Part shown: positions 33,689 to 43,307 of the stretch, piece after piece
How the letters are laid out: every line of letters begins with the position of its first letter
Numbering within the stretch: the first letter of the stretch is position 1
NCBI RefSeq assembly: GCF_011806565.1
Contig: NZ_JAATOP010000002.1
Location: forward strand, 310,001 to 374,000
DNA: 64,000 nt
DNA from: Marivivens donghaensis
GTDB taxonomy: Bacteria; Pseudomonadota; Alphaproteobacteria; Rhodobacterales; Rhodobacteraceae
Direction of reading: 5' to 3'
The notes under the pieces: generated by a model
Told to the model about the DNA's origin: nothing
Seen by the model: the letters and a program-made list of their open reading frames with translations, nothing else
The model's database searches: none
Translations under genes and position numbers: made by a program

Positions 33689-34130
33689 ACGGCGCCATGC
33701 CCCTGCGGGCCAGTTCGTCCGCGCGTTCGTTTTCGGGGTGGCCTGCGTGGCCTTTAACCCATTCCCAAGTCACTTTGTGCTGCCGGTTGGCTTCGTCCAG
33801 CCGCTTCCACAAATCCTCGTTCTTGACCGGCTTGTTGGTCGAGGTCTTCCAGCCGCGCTTTTTCCAGCCCCACATCCATTCGGTGATGCCGCCTTTGACA
33901 TAGGCGCTATCGGTCACGACAGTGATCGTGCTGCTGCGTGAAAGCGACTCGAGCGCGTTGATCGCAGCGAGAAGCTCCATGCGGTTGTTCGTGGTGTTCG
34001 CCTCGCCGCCACAGAGTTCGCGTTCTTTAACGACGGTCTCGCCGTCTTTGGCTTGCAGCAAGGCTCCCCAACCGCCGGGGCCGGGATTGCCGCTACAGGC
34101 ACCGTCTGTGTAGGCGTATAGTTCAGGCAC
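33678..34130 (-). CDS. rnhA: Ribonuclease HI
   Basis: Degrades RNA in RNA-DNA hybrids. Length is 150 aa. The four acidic catalytic residues are visible in [16 protein letters not shown] (Asp), [12 protein letters not shown] (Glu), VTDSAYV (Asp) and [12 protein letters not shown] (Asp), with the basic-handle [13 protein letters not shown]. The start codon is GTG at 34130, since the usual N-terminus [15 protein letters not shown] follows it directly. It is downstream of ispH on the same strand, 32 bp apart, and may be cotranscribed. Confidence 0.95.
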   Translation of the reverse strand: MPELYAYTDGACSGNPGPGGWGALLQAKDGETVVKERELCGGEANTTNNRMELLAAINALESLSRSSTITVVTDSAYVKGGITEWMWGWKKRGWKTSTNKPVKNEDLWKRLDEANRQHKVTWEWVKGHAGHPENERADELARRGMAPFKG

Positions 34131-34162
34131 AAGCGTATCCTGTTTGTCTGTATTTGAGAGGA

Positions 34163-35113
34163 TCAGGCGGGGACGCGCAGGACGCGGGGCACCTTGAATT
34201 CGACGTGCTCTTCGGCTGTCACGACCTGCTCGACCGTGACGTCATAGTGCGCACTGAAGGCATCCACGACTTCGTTGATCAGAACTTCGGGAGCGGAGGC
34301 CCCGGCGGTGATGCCCATCGTGCGAATGCCTTCGAGCGCGCGCCAGTCGATGTCAGAGGCGCGCTGTACAAGTTGCGCGTAGTTGCAGCCGTTCTTGGCG
34401 GCGACCTCGACGAGGCGTTTGGAGTTTGAGCTGTTCGGCGCGCCGACCACCAGCAGAGCGTCGCATTGGGGCGCGATGGCCTTGACCGCTTCCTGACGAT
34501 TGGTGGTGGCGTAACAGATGTCTTCTTTGTGCGGACCGACGATCGCAGGAAAGCGGGCATTCAGCGCGGCAACGATGTCGATGGTGTCATCGACGGAAAG
34601 CGTCGTCTGCGTGACAAATGCCAGTTTCGCCGGATCGCGTACTTCGACGGTGGCCACATCATCGACAGTCTCGACGAGCAGAACTTCACCGTCGGGCAGT
34701 TGGCCCATGGTGCCGATGGTTTCGGGGTGGCCCTCGTGGCCGATCATAATGATCTGGAGGCCTTCTTCGGCGTGGCGTGAGGCTTCGATGTGGACCTTGC
34801 TGACCAGCGGGCAGGTCGCGTCGACATAGACCATGTTTCGGCGTTCCGCGTCAGCGGGCACGGACTTCGGGACGCCGTGGGCCGAGAAGATCACCGGACG
34901 GTCCGGCGGGCATTCATCCAGTTCTTCGACAAAGACCGCACCTTTGTCCTTCAGCGAGTCCACGACGAACTTGTTATGGACGATCTCGTGGCGGACGTAG
35001 ACGGGCGCGCCCCATTTATTGATCGCCATTTCGACGATCTTGATGGCGCGGTCGACACCGGCACAGAACCCGCGAGGGGCGGCGAGGTACAATGTAAGCT
35101 GCGGCTTTTCCAT
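34163..35113 (-). CDS. ispH: 4-hydroxy-3-methylbut-2-enyl diphosphate reductase IspH
   Basis: The last enzyme of the MEP isoprenoid pathway, with a [4Fe-4S] cluster, producing IPP and DMAPP. Length is 316 aa from this start, the same as the E. coli protein. Cluster cysteines are visible in [25 protein letters not shown] and [13 protein letters not shown]; other family motifs are [20 protein letters not shown] and [16 protein letters not shown] 35113 gives the family N-terminus ([17 protein letters not shown]); in-frame ATG 35131 is an alternative, and neither has a strong Shine-Dalgarno. Confidence 0.95.
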   Translation of the reverse strand: MEKPQLTLYLAAPRGFCAGVDRAIKIVEMAINKWGAPVYVRHEIVHNKFVVDSLKDKGAVFVEELDECPPDRPVIFSAHGVPKSVPADAERRNMVYVDATCPLVSKVHIEASRHAEEGLQIIMIGHEGHPETIGTMGQLPDGEVLLVETVDDVATVEVRDPAKLAFVTQTTLSVDDTIDIVAALNARFPAIVGPHKEDICYATTNRQEAVKAIAPQCDALLVVGAPNSSNSKRLVEVAAKNGCNYAQLVQRASDIDWRALEGIRTMGITAGASAPEVLINEVVDAFSAHYDVTVEQVVTAEEHVEFKVPRVLRVPA

Positions 35114-35185
35114 GAGGTGACAGTTAGACATCGCGCCGTGGCCTGTCCAGTTGTCGGAGGTCACTTTGCGCTGACCCTGAAAAGC

Positions 35186-35207
35186 AAAAAGCCGGGGTGA
35201 CCCCGGC
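35186..35207 (-). terminator. Rho-independent terminator after the NYN gene
   Basis: On the reverse strand GCCGGGG-TCA-CCCCGGC (35191-35207) is followed by five T residues (35186-35190). It lies just downstream of the NYN-domain gene stop and separates it from ispH, so ispH has its own promoter within or just upstream of 35114-35190. Confidence 0.88.
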
Positions 35208-35214
35208 TCTGTGC

Positions 35215-35787
35215 TTATTTCGCTGTGTCGGAGCCTTCAGGCTTCTCCGGACGCGGCTCGCGCGGCGGACGGCCGATGACATCACGCAGCTCTTCAAGCT
35301 CGATGAAGTTGTCGGCCTGACGACGGAGTTCGTCGGCGATCATCGGCGGCTGGCTGCGGATCGTCGAAACCACGGAAACGCGAACGCCTTTGCGCTGGAG
35401 TGCTTCGACCAGCGGGCGGAAATCGCCGTCACCGGAGAAGAGCACGATGTGATCCACGTGCGGGGACAGTTCCATAGCATCGACGGTCAGTTCGATGTCC
35501 ATGTTGCCCTTCACCTTACGGCGACCCATGCTGTCGGTGTATTCCTTGGCCGGCTTGGTCACCATGGTGAAGCCGTTGTAGTGCAGCCAGTCGACCAGCG
35601 GACGAATGGGGGAGTACTCGTCGTTTTCCAGAAGCGCGGTGTAGTAGAATGCCCGAAGCAGTTTGCCACGACGCATGAACTCGCTGCGCAGAAGCTTGTA
35701 ATCGATGTCGAACCCGAGCGCTTTGGCAGCAGCGTATAAGTTGGACCCATCGATGAAGAGCGCTAATCGCTCATCACGATAAAACAT
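35215..35787 (-). CDS. NYN-domain (LabA/DUF88-like) protein
   Basis: A 190-residue PIN-like putative ribonuclease. The NYN acidic residues fall in [18 protein letters not shown] at the N-terminus and [22 protein letters not shown] in the second half, with VSVVSTI following, as in LabA-like proteins. The C-terminus is a low-complexity [12 protein letters not shown] tail. The target RNA is unknown. It is monocistronic, with a terminator directly downstream, and divergent from folK across an AT-rich 109-bp spacer that presumably carries both promoters. Confidence 0.87.
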   Translation of the reverse strand: MFYRDERLALFIDGSNLYAAAKALGFDIDYKLLRSEFMRRGKLLRAFYYTALLENDEYSPIRPLVDWLHYNGFTMVTKPAKEYTDSMGRRKVKGNMDIELTVDAMELSPHVDHIVLFSGDGDFRPLVEALQRKGVRVSVVSTIRSQPPMIADELRRQADNFIELEELRDVIGRPPREPRPEKPEGSDTAK

Positions 35788-35896
35788 GAAATATCCTTCC
35801 GAATTAAATGACCCGCCGGTAAATCGTGAGTGGGTGGCGGATGGCCCTTACAACTATGTATTCACATATATTAGATAAGTCAGGATGTACTCCGGT

Positions 35897-36460
35897 ATGA
35901 CAAATTGCATCACAATAGCATTGGGGTCGAACGTTACGTCATCCTATGGGTCTCCAAAAGAGACAATTCTTCACGCAATACGTGTAATCGGTGACTCTTT
36001 CGGCGTAGTTACAAAAAATAGTCGTATACTTAAAACTCCGAGTTTTCCCGCAGGTTCCGGACCCGATTATGCAAACGCAGTGATTCGGTTCGATGGAAAA
36101 CGCGAGGCAGCGCGGATACTTGCCATTCTCCATGAGATTGAAGCCGAATTCGGGCGGGAGCGTGTCGAACGTTGGGGGCAGCGCACGTTGGACCTCGACC
36201 TGCTTTGCGTGGGCGATGAGGTGCTTCCGGATCGTGAGTTGTTGCAGGAGTGGATCGACCTGCCGCTCGAACGGCAAACGAAGGAAGCGCCTGACCAGTT
36301 GATCCTGCCGCACCCGCGCATTCAGGACCGCGCCTTCGTACTCGTCCCGATGGCTGAGGTTGCGCCGGACTGGGTCCATCCCGTACTCGGGCGTTCGGTG
36401 ACACAGATGCGCGATGCTCTCCCGTCCGAGTTGCTGGACGAGGTGGTCGAGTACACCTGA
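35897..36460 (+). CDS. folK: 2-amino-4-hydroxy-6-hydroxymethyldihydropteridine pyrophosphokinase
   Basis: Transfers pyrophosphate from ATP to 6-hydroxymethyl-dihydropterin in folate synthesis. From this start it is 187 aa. Motifs include ITIALGSNVTSSYG at the N-terminus, GPDYANAVIRFDG, and the signature RWGQRTLDLDLLCVGDEV containing the magnesium-binding D-x-D pair, followed by LPHPRIQDRAFVLVPMAEVAPDWVHP. ATG 35885 is four codons upstream and equally in frame; AGGA at 35882-35885 favours 35897. The first ~160 nt of the coding region are AT-richer than the neighbours. Confidence 0.92.
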   Translation: MTNCITIALGSNVTSSYGSPKETILHAIRVIGDSFGVVTKNSRILKTPSFPAGSGPDYANAVIRFDGKREAARILAILHEIEAEFGRERVERWGQRTLDLDLLCVGDEVLPDRELLQEWIDLPLERQTKEAPDQLILPHPRIQDRAFVLVPMAEVAPDWVHPVLGRSVTQMRDALPSELLDEVVEYT

Positions 36461-36552
36461 GGCCAATCTGGCGAATCCGCTTGTAAATCTGTGGATGGAA
36501 CCTTATGTGAGGGGCTTCCTAGGACCACCTTATCAAAAAGTGGAGTGCGCTC

Positions 36553-36906
36553 ATGGCCCGCGTAACGGTAGAAGATTGCGTCGATAAAGTTCCCAACCGC
36601 TTCGAGCTGGTGATGCTTGCTGCGCATCGTGCCCGTGAAATTTCGTCCGGTTCCGCACTGACTGTTTCGCGTGACAACGACAAGAACCCCGTCGTTGCCC
36701 TGCGTGAGATCGCCGAAGAAACACAGCAGACCGACGACCTGCGTGAGCGCATGATCGAATCGCTTCAGACCCAGATTGAAGTCGACGAGCCGGAAGAAGA
36801 CGCCATGGCGCTTCTTATGGGCGCCGAGAACGATCGTCCGGCAGAAGACGATATGTCCGAAGAAAAGCTGCTCCGTCAGCTTATGGAGGCACAGGGCCAG
36901 CGTTAA
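36553..36906 (+). CDS. rpoZ: RNA polymerase omega subunit
   Basis: The small subunit that helps fold and retain the beta-prime subunit and forms part of the ppGpp binding site. Length is 117 aa with the canonical [29 protein letters not shown]-terminal region (conserved fold ~1-60) and an acidic C-terminal extension common in alphaproteobacteria. It is followed by rsh 36 nt downstream, the widely conserved rpoZ-spoT arrangement that places a ppGpp target next to the ppGpp enzyme. Confidence 0.96.
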   Translation: MARVTVEDCVDKVPNRFELVMLAAHRAREISSGSALTVSRDNDKNPVVALREIAEETQQTDDLRERMIESLQTQIEVDEPEEDAMALLMGAENDRPAEDDMSEEKLLRQLMEAQGQR

Positions 36907-36942
36907 TCGCGACCCTAGGGATTGAAAGGCGCAGGACCAACG

Positions 36943-39081
36943 ATGACCGCCGACGACCTGATCGCGCTGGTCCGCGCATACAACCCCCGCACCAATGCCA
37001 AGCTAATCGCCGAGGCATATGATTTCGGCGAACAGATGCACGACGGTCAGTTCCGTCACTCGGGTGAGCCCTATTTCACCCATCCTGTCGCGGTCGCGAC
37101 CATCCTCGCACAGCAGCAAATGGATGACGCGACGATCGTCTGCGCCCTGCTGCACGACACCATCGAAGATACCAAAGCCAATTTTGCCGAAGTCGAGCGC
37201 CGTTTCGGCCGCGATATCGCAGAACTTGTCGACGGCGTTACGAAGCTGACCAACATCCAGCTCACGTCGACCCGTTCGAAACAGGCCGAAAACTTCCGCA
37301 AGCTGTTCATGGCAATGTCGCGCGACCTGCGTGTGATCCTCGTGAAACTGGCCGACCGTCTGCACAACATGCGGACGATCAAGTCGATGCGGCCTGAAAA
37401 GCAGGTCCAGAAAGCCCGCGAAACCATGGATATCTACGCGCCACTCGCGGGCCGCATGGGTATGCAGTGGATGCGCGAAGAGCTTGAGGATCTGGCGTTC
37501 AAGGTTCTGAACTCCGAAGCTCGCAATTCGATCATGCGCCGCTTCATTATGCTCCAGAAAGAGACCGGCGACGTGATCCAGCGGATCACCTCGGACATGC
37601 GTATCGAACTGGAGAAAGCCGGCATTCAAGCCGAGGTCTACGGCCGCGCGAAAAAGCCGTATTCGATCTGGCGCAAGATGCAGGAGAAGGATCAGGGTTT
37701 CAGCCGCCTGTCCGACATCTACGGTTTCCGCGTCATTACCGCGACCGAAGCCGACTGCTACCGCGTGCTTGGTGCGATCCACCAGCGTTGGCGCTCGGTG
37801 CCCGGTCGTTTCAAGGACTACATCAGCCAGCCGAAATCGAACGGTTATCGCTCGATACACACGACAGTTTCAGGCCGTGACGGCAAGCGCGTCGAAGTGC
37901 AGATCCGGACCCGCGAAATGCACGAGGTCGCCGAAACGGGTGTTGCCGCGCACTGGTCGTACAAGAACGGTGAGCGCGTCGAGAACCGCTTTGCCGTCGA
38001 TCCGGTGCGCTGGATTGCGCAACTGACCGAACGCCTCGATGATGAGAGCGATCACGACGAATTCCTCGAGGCCGTTAAGCTCGAGATGTATCAGGACCAA
38101 GTGTTCTGCTTCACGCCCAAGGGTGACGTGATCAAGCTGCCGCGCGGCGCGACCCCGATCGACTTTGCCTACGCGATCCACACCCGTATCGGTGCGGCCT
38201 GCGTCGGTGCAAAGGTCGACGGCATTCGCGTGCCGCTTTGGACCCGCCTGAAGAACGGCCAGTCGGTCGATATCATCACCGCAGAGGGCCAAAAGCCCGA
38301 AGCGACGTGGATCGACATCGCGGTCACGGGCCGTGCGAAGTCCGCAATCCGCCGTGCGCTGCGCCAGGAAGACCGCGAGCGCTATATCAAGCTGGGCCGC
38401 GAGCTGGCCCGTGTGGCGTTCGAAAACGTCGGCAAAATCGCGACCGTCAAAGCGCTGCGCACCGCAGCCAAAACGCTGGCGATGGACGACGTGGACGAAA
38501 TGCTCGCACGTCTCGGCAGCGCCGAACTGACCTCCCGCGAGGTTGTCCGCGCGATCTATCCCGACCTTGCTGAAAAGCAGGGCGAGGAGATCGAGCAGAG
38601 CCGCGCTGTTGTCGGTATCACTGCCGACCAGTCGTACAATCGCGGCAAGTGCTGTCAGCCCGTTCCGGGTGAACGCATTGTCGGCATCACCTTCCGTGGC
38701 CAGCCGCTCGTTATCCACACGATCGACTGTCAGGGCCTTGCTGCGTTCGAGGACCAACCCGAGCGCTGGGTCGATCTGCATTGGCAGGACGGTCTGCACT
38801 CCGCCTCGCACACCGTGACGCTCGACATGACGATCAGCAATGACGCGGGCGTTCTGGGCCGCATCTGCACGGTTATCGGCGAGCAGGACGCGAATATCTC
38901 GGACCTGAACTTCATCGACCGCAAGCCCGATTTCTACCGCCTTCAGGTGGACGTCGATTTGCGCGATATCGAACATCTGCACCGTGTCATGACAGCTTTG
39001 GAAGCTGAGAGTAACGTCTCCTCTATCGCGCGTCTGCAAGATCCGACACGCGAGAAGCGTCGGAAAGAGGACCACGAGTAG
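36943..39081 (+). CDS. rsh: Bifunctional (p)ppGpp synthetase/hydrolase (Rsh)
   Basis: The single long RelA/SpoT-type enzyme that makes and degrades the stringent-response alarmone. Length is 712 aa. Domains in order are an HD hydrolase (~25-180) with FTHPVAVATIL and ALLHDTIEDT; a synthetase (~230-350) with RLSDIYGFRVI and SNGYRSIHTTV; TGS (~380-440) with VFCFTPKGDVIKLP; a CCQPVPGERIVGI conserved-cysteine motif (~570); and a C-terminal ACT domain. The ATG at 36943 follows AGGA at a spacing of 6; the TTG at 36922 is less likely. The stop overlaps the next GTG start (TAGTG). Confidence 0.96.
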   Translation: MTADDLIALVRAYNPRTNAKLIAEAYDFGEQMHDGQFRHSGEPYFTHPVAVATILAQQQMDDATIVCALLHDTIEDTKANFAEVERRFGRDIAELVDGVTKLTNIQLTSTRSKQAENFRKLFMAMSRDLRVILVKLADRLHNMRTIKSMRPEKQVQKARETMDIYAPLAGRMGMQWMREELEDLAFKVLNSEARNSIMRRFIMLQKETGDVIQRITSDMRIELEKAGIQAEVYGRAKKPYSIWRKMQEKDQGFSRLSDIYGFRVITATEADCYRVLGAIHQRWRSVPGRFKDYISQPKSNGYRSIHTTVSGRDGKRVEVQIRTREMHEVAETGVAAHWSYKNGERVENRFAVDPVRWIAQLTERLDDESDHDEFLEAVKLEMYQDQVFCFTPKGDVIKLPRGATPIDFAYAIHTRIGAACVGAKVDGIRVPLWTRLKNGQSVDIITAEGQKPEATWIDIAVTGRAKSAIRRALRQEDRERYIKLGRELARVAFENVGKIATVKALRTAAKTLAMDDVDEMLARLGSAELTSREVVRAIYPDLAEKQGEEIEQSRAVVGITADQSYNRGKCCQPVPGERIVGITFRGQPLVIHTIDCQGLAAFEDQPERWVDLHWQDGLHSASHTVTLDMTISNDAGVLGRICTVIGEQDANISDLNFIDRKPDFYRLQVDVDLRDIEHLHRVMTALEAESNVSSIARLQDPTREKRRKEDHE

Positions 39082-39728
39082 TGTTCAAGCGTCGGGACAG
39101 GCGGCCTTGGTGGCAAGTGCTGCTCCATGTTGTCTGGCCGAAAGGGGGCTGGGTTCGCGCGTTCGAATACACCCGTCACCGCTTGCAGCGCCTGCCCGAC
39201 ACGCCGGAAAAGATCGGTCGCGGTCTGGCTGCCGGTGTGTTCACCAGCTTTACCCCGTTTTTCGGCCTGCACTTCCTGATCGCGTGGCTGATTTCCCGCG
39301 TTATTCGCGGCAATGTTCCCGCGTCACTGCTAGGCACCTTTTTCGGCAATCCGCTGACCTATGTGCCGATTGCGATGACATCGCTTTGGACGGGTCACCT
39401 GATTATGGGGTCGCGGCCTGACCGCGAGGTGGCCCATACGCTCGGCGGCATGTTCGCAGGGGCAGGGCGCGATCTGTGGAACAATTTCCTCGCGCTGTTC
39501 ACCCCGATGAAGACCGACTGGACGCAGCTCGCGATCTTTTTCGAAGACGTGTTCCTGCCCTTCGCCATTGGTTGCATCATTCCGGGCGTGATCGCGGCGA
39601 CGCTCGTCTATTTCCTGCTGACGCCAGTCATCGGTGCTTATCAGAACAGCCGCCGCAAACGACTTCGTGCGAAACTGGGACAACTCAACGCTGCGAAAGG
39701 CACTGACGGCAGTCGTAAGACCCGATAG
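39081..39728 (+). CDS. DUF2062 membrane protein
   Basis: A 215-residue inner-membrane protein of the DUF2062 family. Signature segments are GRGLAAGVFTSFTPFFGLHFLIAW and LGTFFGNPLTYVPIAMTSLW, with about three to four hydrophobic helices and a basic C-terminus. The function of the family is not established. It starts with GTG overlapping the rsh stop, indicating translational coupling to rsh, and precedes pdxJ by 33 nt. Confidence 0.88.
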   Translation: MFKRRDRRPWWQVLLHVVWPKGGWVRAFEYTRHRLQRLPDTPEKIGRGLAAGVFTSFTPFFGLHFLIAWLISRVIRGNVPASLLGTFFGNPLTYVPIAMTSLWTGHLIMGSRPDREVAHTLGGMFAGAGRDLWNNFLALFTPMKTDWTQLAIFFEDVFLPFAIGCIIPGVIAATLVYFLLTPVIGAYQNSRRKRLRAKLGQLNAAKGTDGSRKTR

Positions 39729-39761
39729 TGTCCGCCTTATTCGATTCAACGGGAGAAAGTC

Positions 39762-40517
39762 ATGTCTGCTGACAAACTGAGACTTGGCGTCAACATCGAT
39801 CACGTCGCAACCGTGCGGAACGCCCGCGGTAGCGCATATCCCGATCCGATCCGCGCGGCCAAGCTGGCTGAAGAGGCCGGTGCCGATGGCATCACGGCCC
39901 ACCTGCGCGAAGATCGCCGCCATATCAGCGATGCGGATATCGAGGGACTGATGGAGGCTCTGACGAGCCCGCTGAACTTCGAAATGGCCGCCACCGACGA
40001 GATGCAGGCCATCGCGCTGCGCCACAAGCCGCACGCCGTTTGCATCGTTCCCGAAAAGCGCGAAGAGCGCACGACCGAAGGCGGCCTTGAGGTCGCCAAG
40101 GAAGAGAACCGCCTAGCCCACTTCATCGCGCCGCTGCGGGATGCGGGTTGCCGCGTGTCGATTTTTATCGCCGCCGACCGCCGCCAGATCGAAGCCGCGC
40201 ACCGCATTGGCGCGCAGGTCATCGAATTGCACACCGGCGCTTATTGCGACTTTCACGCCGAAGGCAAATTCGCCGAGCGTGACGCTGAGCTTGAGCGTCT
40301 GGCCGAAATGGCGACCTTTGCCGATAGCCTCGGGCTAGAGGTTCACGCAGGCCACGGTCTGACCTACGACACGGTGAAGCCCATCGCGGCGCTGCCGGAA
40401 ATCATGGAACTCAATATCGGCCACTTCATCATCGGCGAGGCTATTTTCCGCGGCTTGACGCCAGCGGTTCAGGAAATGCGCCGCCTGATGGATGAAGCCC
40501 GCGAAGGTACGAACTGA
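39762..40517 (+). CDS. pdxJ: Pyridoxine 5'-phosphate synthase
   Basis: Condenses 1-deoxyxylulose 5-phosphate with 3-amino-2-oxopropyl phosphate to form pyridoxine 5'-phosphate. Length is 251 aa. TIM-barrel motifs include [18 protein letters not shown] at the N-terminus, [18 protein letters not shown] with the catalytic His, [17 protein letters not shown] and [20 protein letters not shown] Shine-Dalgarno precedes the ATG. The stop overlaps the next start as TGATG. The pdxJ-acpS pairing is widely conserved; here one membrane-protein gene separates them. Confidence 0.96.
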   Translation: MSADKLRLGVNIDHVATVRNARGSAYPDPIRAAKLAEEAGADGITAHLREDRRHISDADIEGLMEALTSPLNFEMAATDEMQAIALRHKPHAVCIVPEKREERTTEGGLEVAKEENRLAHFIAPLRDAGCRVSIFIAADRRQIEAAHRIGAQVIELHTGAYCDFHAEGKFAERDAELERLAEMATFADSLGLEVHAGHGLTYDTVKPIAALPEIMELNIGHFIIGEAIFRGLTPAVQEMRRLMDEAREGTN

Positions 40518-40951
40518 TGAACCTCAAGCGCTACGCCATTGCATTTCTCGTTGTGACGATTGTCTTCGACCTCATCAGATTTGCTCTGCTCAAGTTCGCG
40601 AACTTCGATCTCGGGTCGGCAGGCAGCGGTATCGTGCCGTTCATCGGTGCGGCAGCCTTCACGATGCAGAACCATGTCCGAGAGACCCACTCCATCCCCC
40701 ATAACAAGACGCTCTGGGCCTTTGCCTTCCGCGCGGCGTTTGTCGGTATGGCTGTGAGCATGGTCTATGCTGTGGTCGTCGGAATGGTCGTTCCTGCGAT
40801 GCGTCTGCCGTTCGAGGACACGACTTTCGTTGCCATCTTGCTGGCCTCGCTCATCTTCATCAGCCTCGCGGGCGCCGTTGTGAACCGCATTTTCTTCGGG
40901 CTGACGGGCAAGGCCGAAATGGGTCGCCTGCGCCGCGAGAATAAGGTCTGA
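40517..40951 (+). CDS. Four-helix membrane protein, possibly ABZJ_00895 family
   Basis: A 144-residue integral membrane protein with four hydrophobic segments: AIAFLVVTIVFDLIRFALL, IVPFIGAAAFTM, AAFVGMAVSMVYAVVVGMVV and FVAILLASLIFISLAGAVV. The C-terminus is basic (GRLRRENKV). It resembles ABZJ_00895-type proteins in size and layout, but I am not certain of the family and its function is unknown. The start overlaps the pdxJ stop (TGATG) and acpS follows 6 nt later, so it is firmly inside the operon. Confidence 0.7.
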   Translation: MNLKRYAIAFLVVTIVFDLIRFALLKFANFDLGSAGSGIVPFIGAAAFTMQNHVRETHSIPHNKTLWAFAFRAAFVGMAVSMVYAVVVGMVVPAMRLPFEDTTFVAILLASLIFISLAGAVVNRIFFGLTGKAEMGRLRRENKV

Positions 40952-40957
40952 CCCGCA

Positions 40958-41389
40958 ATGATCCTCGGCATTGGCACTGATCTCGCGAATATCGAGCGGA
41001 TCGCGGGAACGCTGGAGCGTTTCGGCGACCGCTTTCGCAATCGTGTTTTCACCGAGATCGAGCAGAACAAGGCCGAACGCCGCGCCGATATCGCCGGAAC
41101 ATATGCTAAACGGTGGGCTGCTAAGGAAGCCTGCTCGAAGGCGCTTGGCACCGGTTTGCGGATGGGCATTTCGTGGAAAGACATGGCCGTCAGCAACTTA
41201 CGCACCGGCCAGCCCGTCATGGAGCTCACCGGCTGGGCCAAAGAGCGGCTCGACGCGATGACGCCCGCAGGGCACGAGGCCATCGTACATGTGACTTTGA
41301 CCGACGATCATCCGTGGGCGCAGGCCTTTGTCGTGATCGAAGCACGACCGGTGTCTGGCTTGACACAAGGTACGCCGAGCAGCATGTAG
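40958..41389 (+). CDS. acpS: Holo-[acyl-carrier-protein] synthase
   Basis: Transfers 4'-phosphopantetheine from CoA to acyl carrier protein. Length is 143 aa. The magnesium-binding Asp is in [14 protein letters not shown], and the second signature reads [27 protein letters not shown] with the catalytic Glu. It lies between the membrane-protein gene and lepB; acpS-lepB-rnc-era-recO is a classic alphaproteobacterial gene order. The C-terminal ~10 residues extend beyond the usual family end. Confidence 0.95.
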   Translation: MILGIGTDLANIERIAGTLERFGDRFRNRVFTEIEQNKAERRADIAGTYAKRWAAKEACSKALGTGLRMGISWKDMAVSNLRTGQPVMELTGWAKERLDAMTPAGHEAIVHVTLTDDHPWAQAFVVIEARPVSGLTQGTPSSM

Positions 41390-41414
41390 CGAACTGATTT
41401 TCTAGGAGCAGAGT

Positions 41415-42257
41415 ATGTCCGAAAAGAGCGGCCTGATGGCCAGCATTGTCGAGACCGTCAAAACGATCGTTTACGCGTTCTTGATCGCAGGCGTTTTCCG
41501 TACCCTGTTCTTCCAGCCGTTCTGGATCCCGTCGGGTTCGATGAAGGACACGCTATTGATCGGCGATTTCCTGTTCGTGAACAAGATGGCCTACGGCTAC
41601 TCGTACGCGTCCTGCCCGTCGATCGTCATTCAGCGCTTCGGCATTGATATCGGTCCGGATGATTTCTGCGGCGCGTTCAAGGGTGACAACGAACGCTTCC
41701 TCGGCTCCGAGCCGGAGCGCGGCGACGTGGTCGTGTTCCGCAACCGTCATAAGGACGAGGACTACATCAAGCGTCTGATCGGCCTGCCGGGTGACACCAT
41801 CCAGATGCAGCAGGGCCAGCTCTACATCAACGGCGAGGCCGTTCCGATGGTCGAGCAAGAGCCGTTCATCGAAGGCCGCGCACCGCAGGGTCCGCAGCGC
41901 TCCCAGCCGCAGTGCGCCGAGATCACCGAGGACAACATGTGCCTCAAGTATCGCTTCACCGAGACCCTGCCGAACGGCGTGGAGCATAGCACGCTCGACA
42001 TCGGTATGCGTCCGGCTGACAACACCAAGATCTACTCGGTACCGGAAGGTTACTATTTCTTCATGGGTGATAACCGCGACAACTCCATCGACAGCCGCTT
42101 CCTGTGGAACCCTGCCGAAGGTGCGACCGGTCTTGACCTTGTTCCTGCCGAAGACCTTATCGGCCGTGCCGACCGTGTGATCTTCTCCTCGGCCGGTAGC
42201 TCGATCCTCGCATTCTGGACCTGGCGTTCGGATCGTTTCTTTAAGGCGATCCAGTAA
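41415..42257 (+). CDS. lepB: Signal peptidase I
   Basis: Removes signal peptides from secreted proteins at the periplasmic face of the inner membrane. Length is 280 aa, with one N-terminal membrane segment (TIVYAFLIAGVFRTLFF). The catalytic dyad is intact: Ser42 in IPSGSMKDTLLIGDFLFVNK and Lys119 in YIKRLIGLPGDTI. Box E reads FMGDNRDNSIDSRF. An AGGAG Shine-Dalgarno precedes the ATG. A second, modified paralogue follows 6 nt downstream. Confidence 0.96.
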   Translation: MSEKSGLMASIVETVKTIVYAFLIAGVFRTLFFQPFWIPSGSMKDTLLIGDFLFVNKMAYGYSYASCPSIVIQRFGIDIGPDDFCGAFKGDNERFLGSEPERGDVVVFRNRHKDEDYIKRLIGLPGDTIQMQQGQLYINGEAVPMVEQEPFIEGRAPQGPQRSQPQCAEITEDNMCLKYRFTETLPNGVEHSTLDIGMRPADNTKIYSVPEGYYFFMGDNRDNSIDSRFLWNPAEGATGLDLVPAEDLIGRADRVIFSSAGSSILAFWTWRSDRFFKAIQ

Positions 42258-42263
42258 GCCAAC

Positions 42264-43307
42264 ATGGCGAAGCCGACCTTTAATCCGCTCAAGCTCTATA
42301 TCAGGGGCTACGACTGGACGGGTCGGACTTCGCGCCGCGAACTACTGCTGTTCCTCGGCATCTGCGTAGTCCCGCAGTTGGGGCTGATGTACCAGCGCGC
42401 CGCGCTTCCCGATCATCGCCTGCTTGAGACCTTCCTCTGGCTTTTGGTCGCGCTGACAGTCGTGCCGATGTGGGGACATCTCCTCCGCCGCGTGAATGAA
42501 ATCCGCTGGCCGGGCTGGGTGCTGCTACTGATGTTCGTGCCCTATCTGGCGCTCGTCGTGGTGCTAGTTCTGCTGGTCAAAGGACGCGGGCAGCGCAGGC
42601 TTTACGAACTAACCGCGTTCCGCAGCCTCGGGTTCGGGCTGGCTTGCATCTTGGCCTTCCTGTGCCTGACCCGCGCGTTCTGGGAGCCGTTCGCCATAGT
42701 CGGCGGCTCGATGAAGCCGAACCTTCTGGTCGGTGACGTCGTGGCGGTCGGCAAGGTCAGCAACAGCTTTGATCGCGGCGATATCGTTGCCCTGAAACGT
42801 GCGGATGGGCAGGCCGTTATGGGGCGAATCATCGGCATCGGCGGCGATACCGTGCAGTTCAAAGATGGCCGCGTCTGGCTCAACGATGAACAGCTTTCGC
42901 AAGAGCAGATCGACCCGTTTCAAGAGGTGATGGAGCCGCAAGGGGCGCTTCGCCATATTCCGCGCTGTACCAACGGCGCGGTCGGGCATGGCGCGGTTTG
43001 TGAAAAGGACCGCTACATCGAGACACTGCCGGACGGGCAGGCATACGAAGTGCTCAACATCTACGACCGGATGCCGTCGGACGACACGGGCGTCTTCCGC
43101 GTTCCGGCCGATCACTATTTTATTGTTGGTGATAACCGTGACAATGCCGCTGACAGCAGGTATGCGGCTCAGGTCAATGGTTTCGGGATGGTGCCCCATG
43201 CGGCTGTGATTGGGCAGGCGCATCGGATACTTTACTCCTATAACGGACCGTCGGCATTTTCTGTCTGGAACTGGCGCCCTGCGCGCATCCTAAAGGCTGT
43301 GAAATGA
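42264..43307 (+). CDS. DUF805-signal peptidase I-like fusion lacking the catalytic lysine
   Basis: A 347-residue protein. Residues ~10-115 resemble DUF805: [16 protein letters not shown], then hydrophobic helices, then [22 protein letters not shown]. Residues ~125-345 are an S26 peptidase domain with the nucleophile Ser149 retained ([15 protein letters not shown]) and box [14 protein letters not shown]. Box D reads [13 protein letters not shown], so the general-base Lys (IKR in LepB) is replaced by Gly187. Signal peptidase activity by the Ser-Lys mechanism is therefore doubtful. It overlaps rnc by ATGA, so it is coexpressed with lepB and rnc. Confidence 0.85.
   Translation: MAKPTFNPLKLYIRGYDWTGRTSRRELLLFLGICVVPQLGLMYQRAALPDHRLLETFLWLLVALTVVPMWGHLLRRVNEIRWPGWVLLLMFVPYLALVVVLVLLVKGRGQRRLYELTAFRSLGFGLACILAFLCLTRAFWEPFAIVGGSMKPNLLVGDVVAVGKVSNSFDRGDIVALKRADGQAVMGRIIGIGGDTVQFKDGRVWLNDEQLSQEQIDPFQEVMEPQGALRHIPRCTNGAVGHGAVCEKDRYIETLPDGQAYEVLNIYDRMPSDDTGVFRVPADHYFIVGDNRDNAADSRYAAQVNGFGMVPHAAVIGQAHRILYSYNGPSAFSVWNWRPARILKAVK

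Noticed and set aside
37870-39075. 401-codon reverse frame over rsh
   Set aside because: Antisense of the TGS/ACT region of Rsh.
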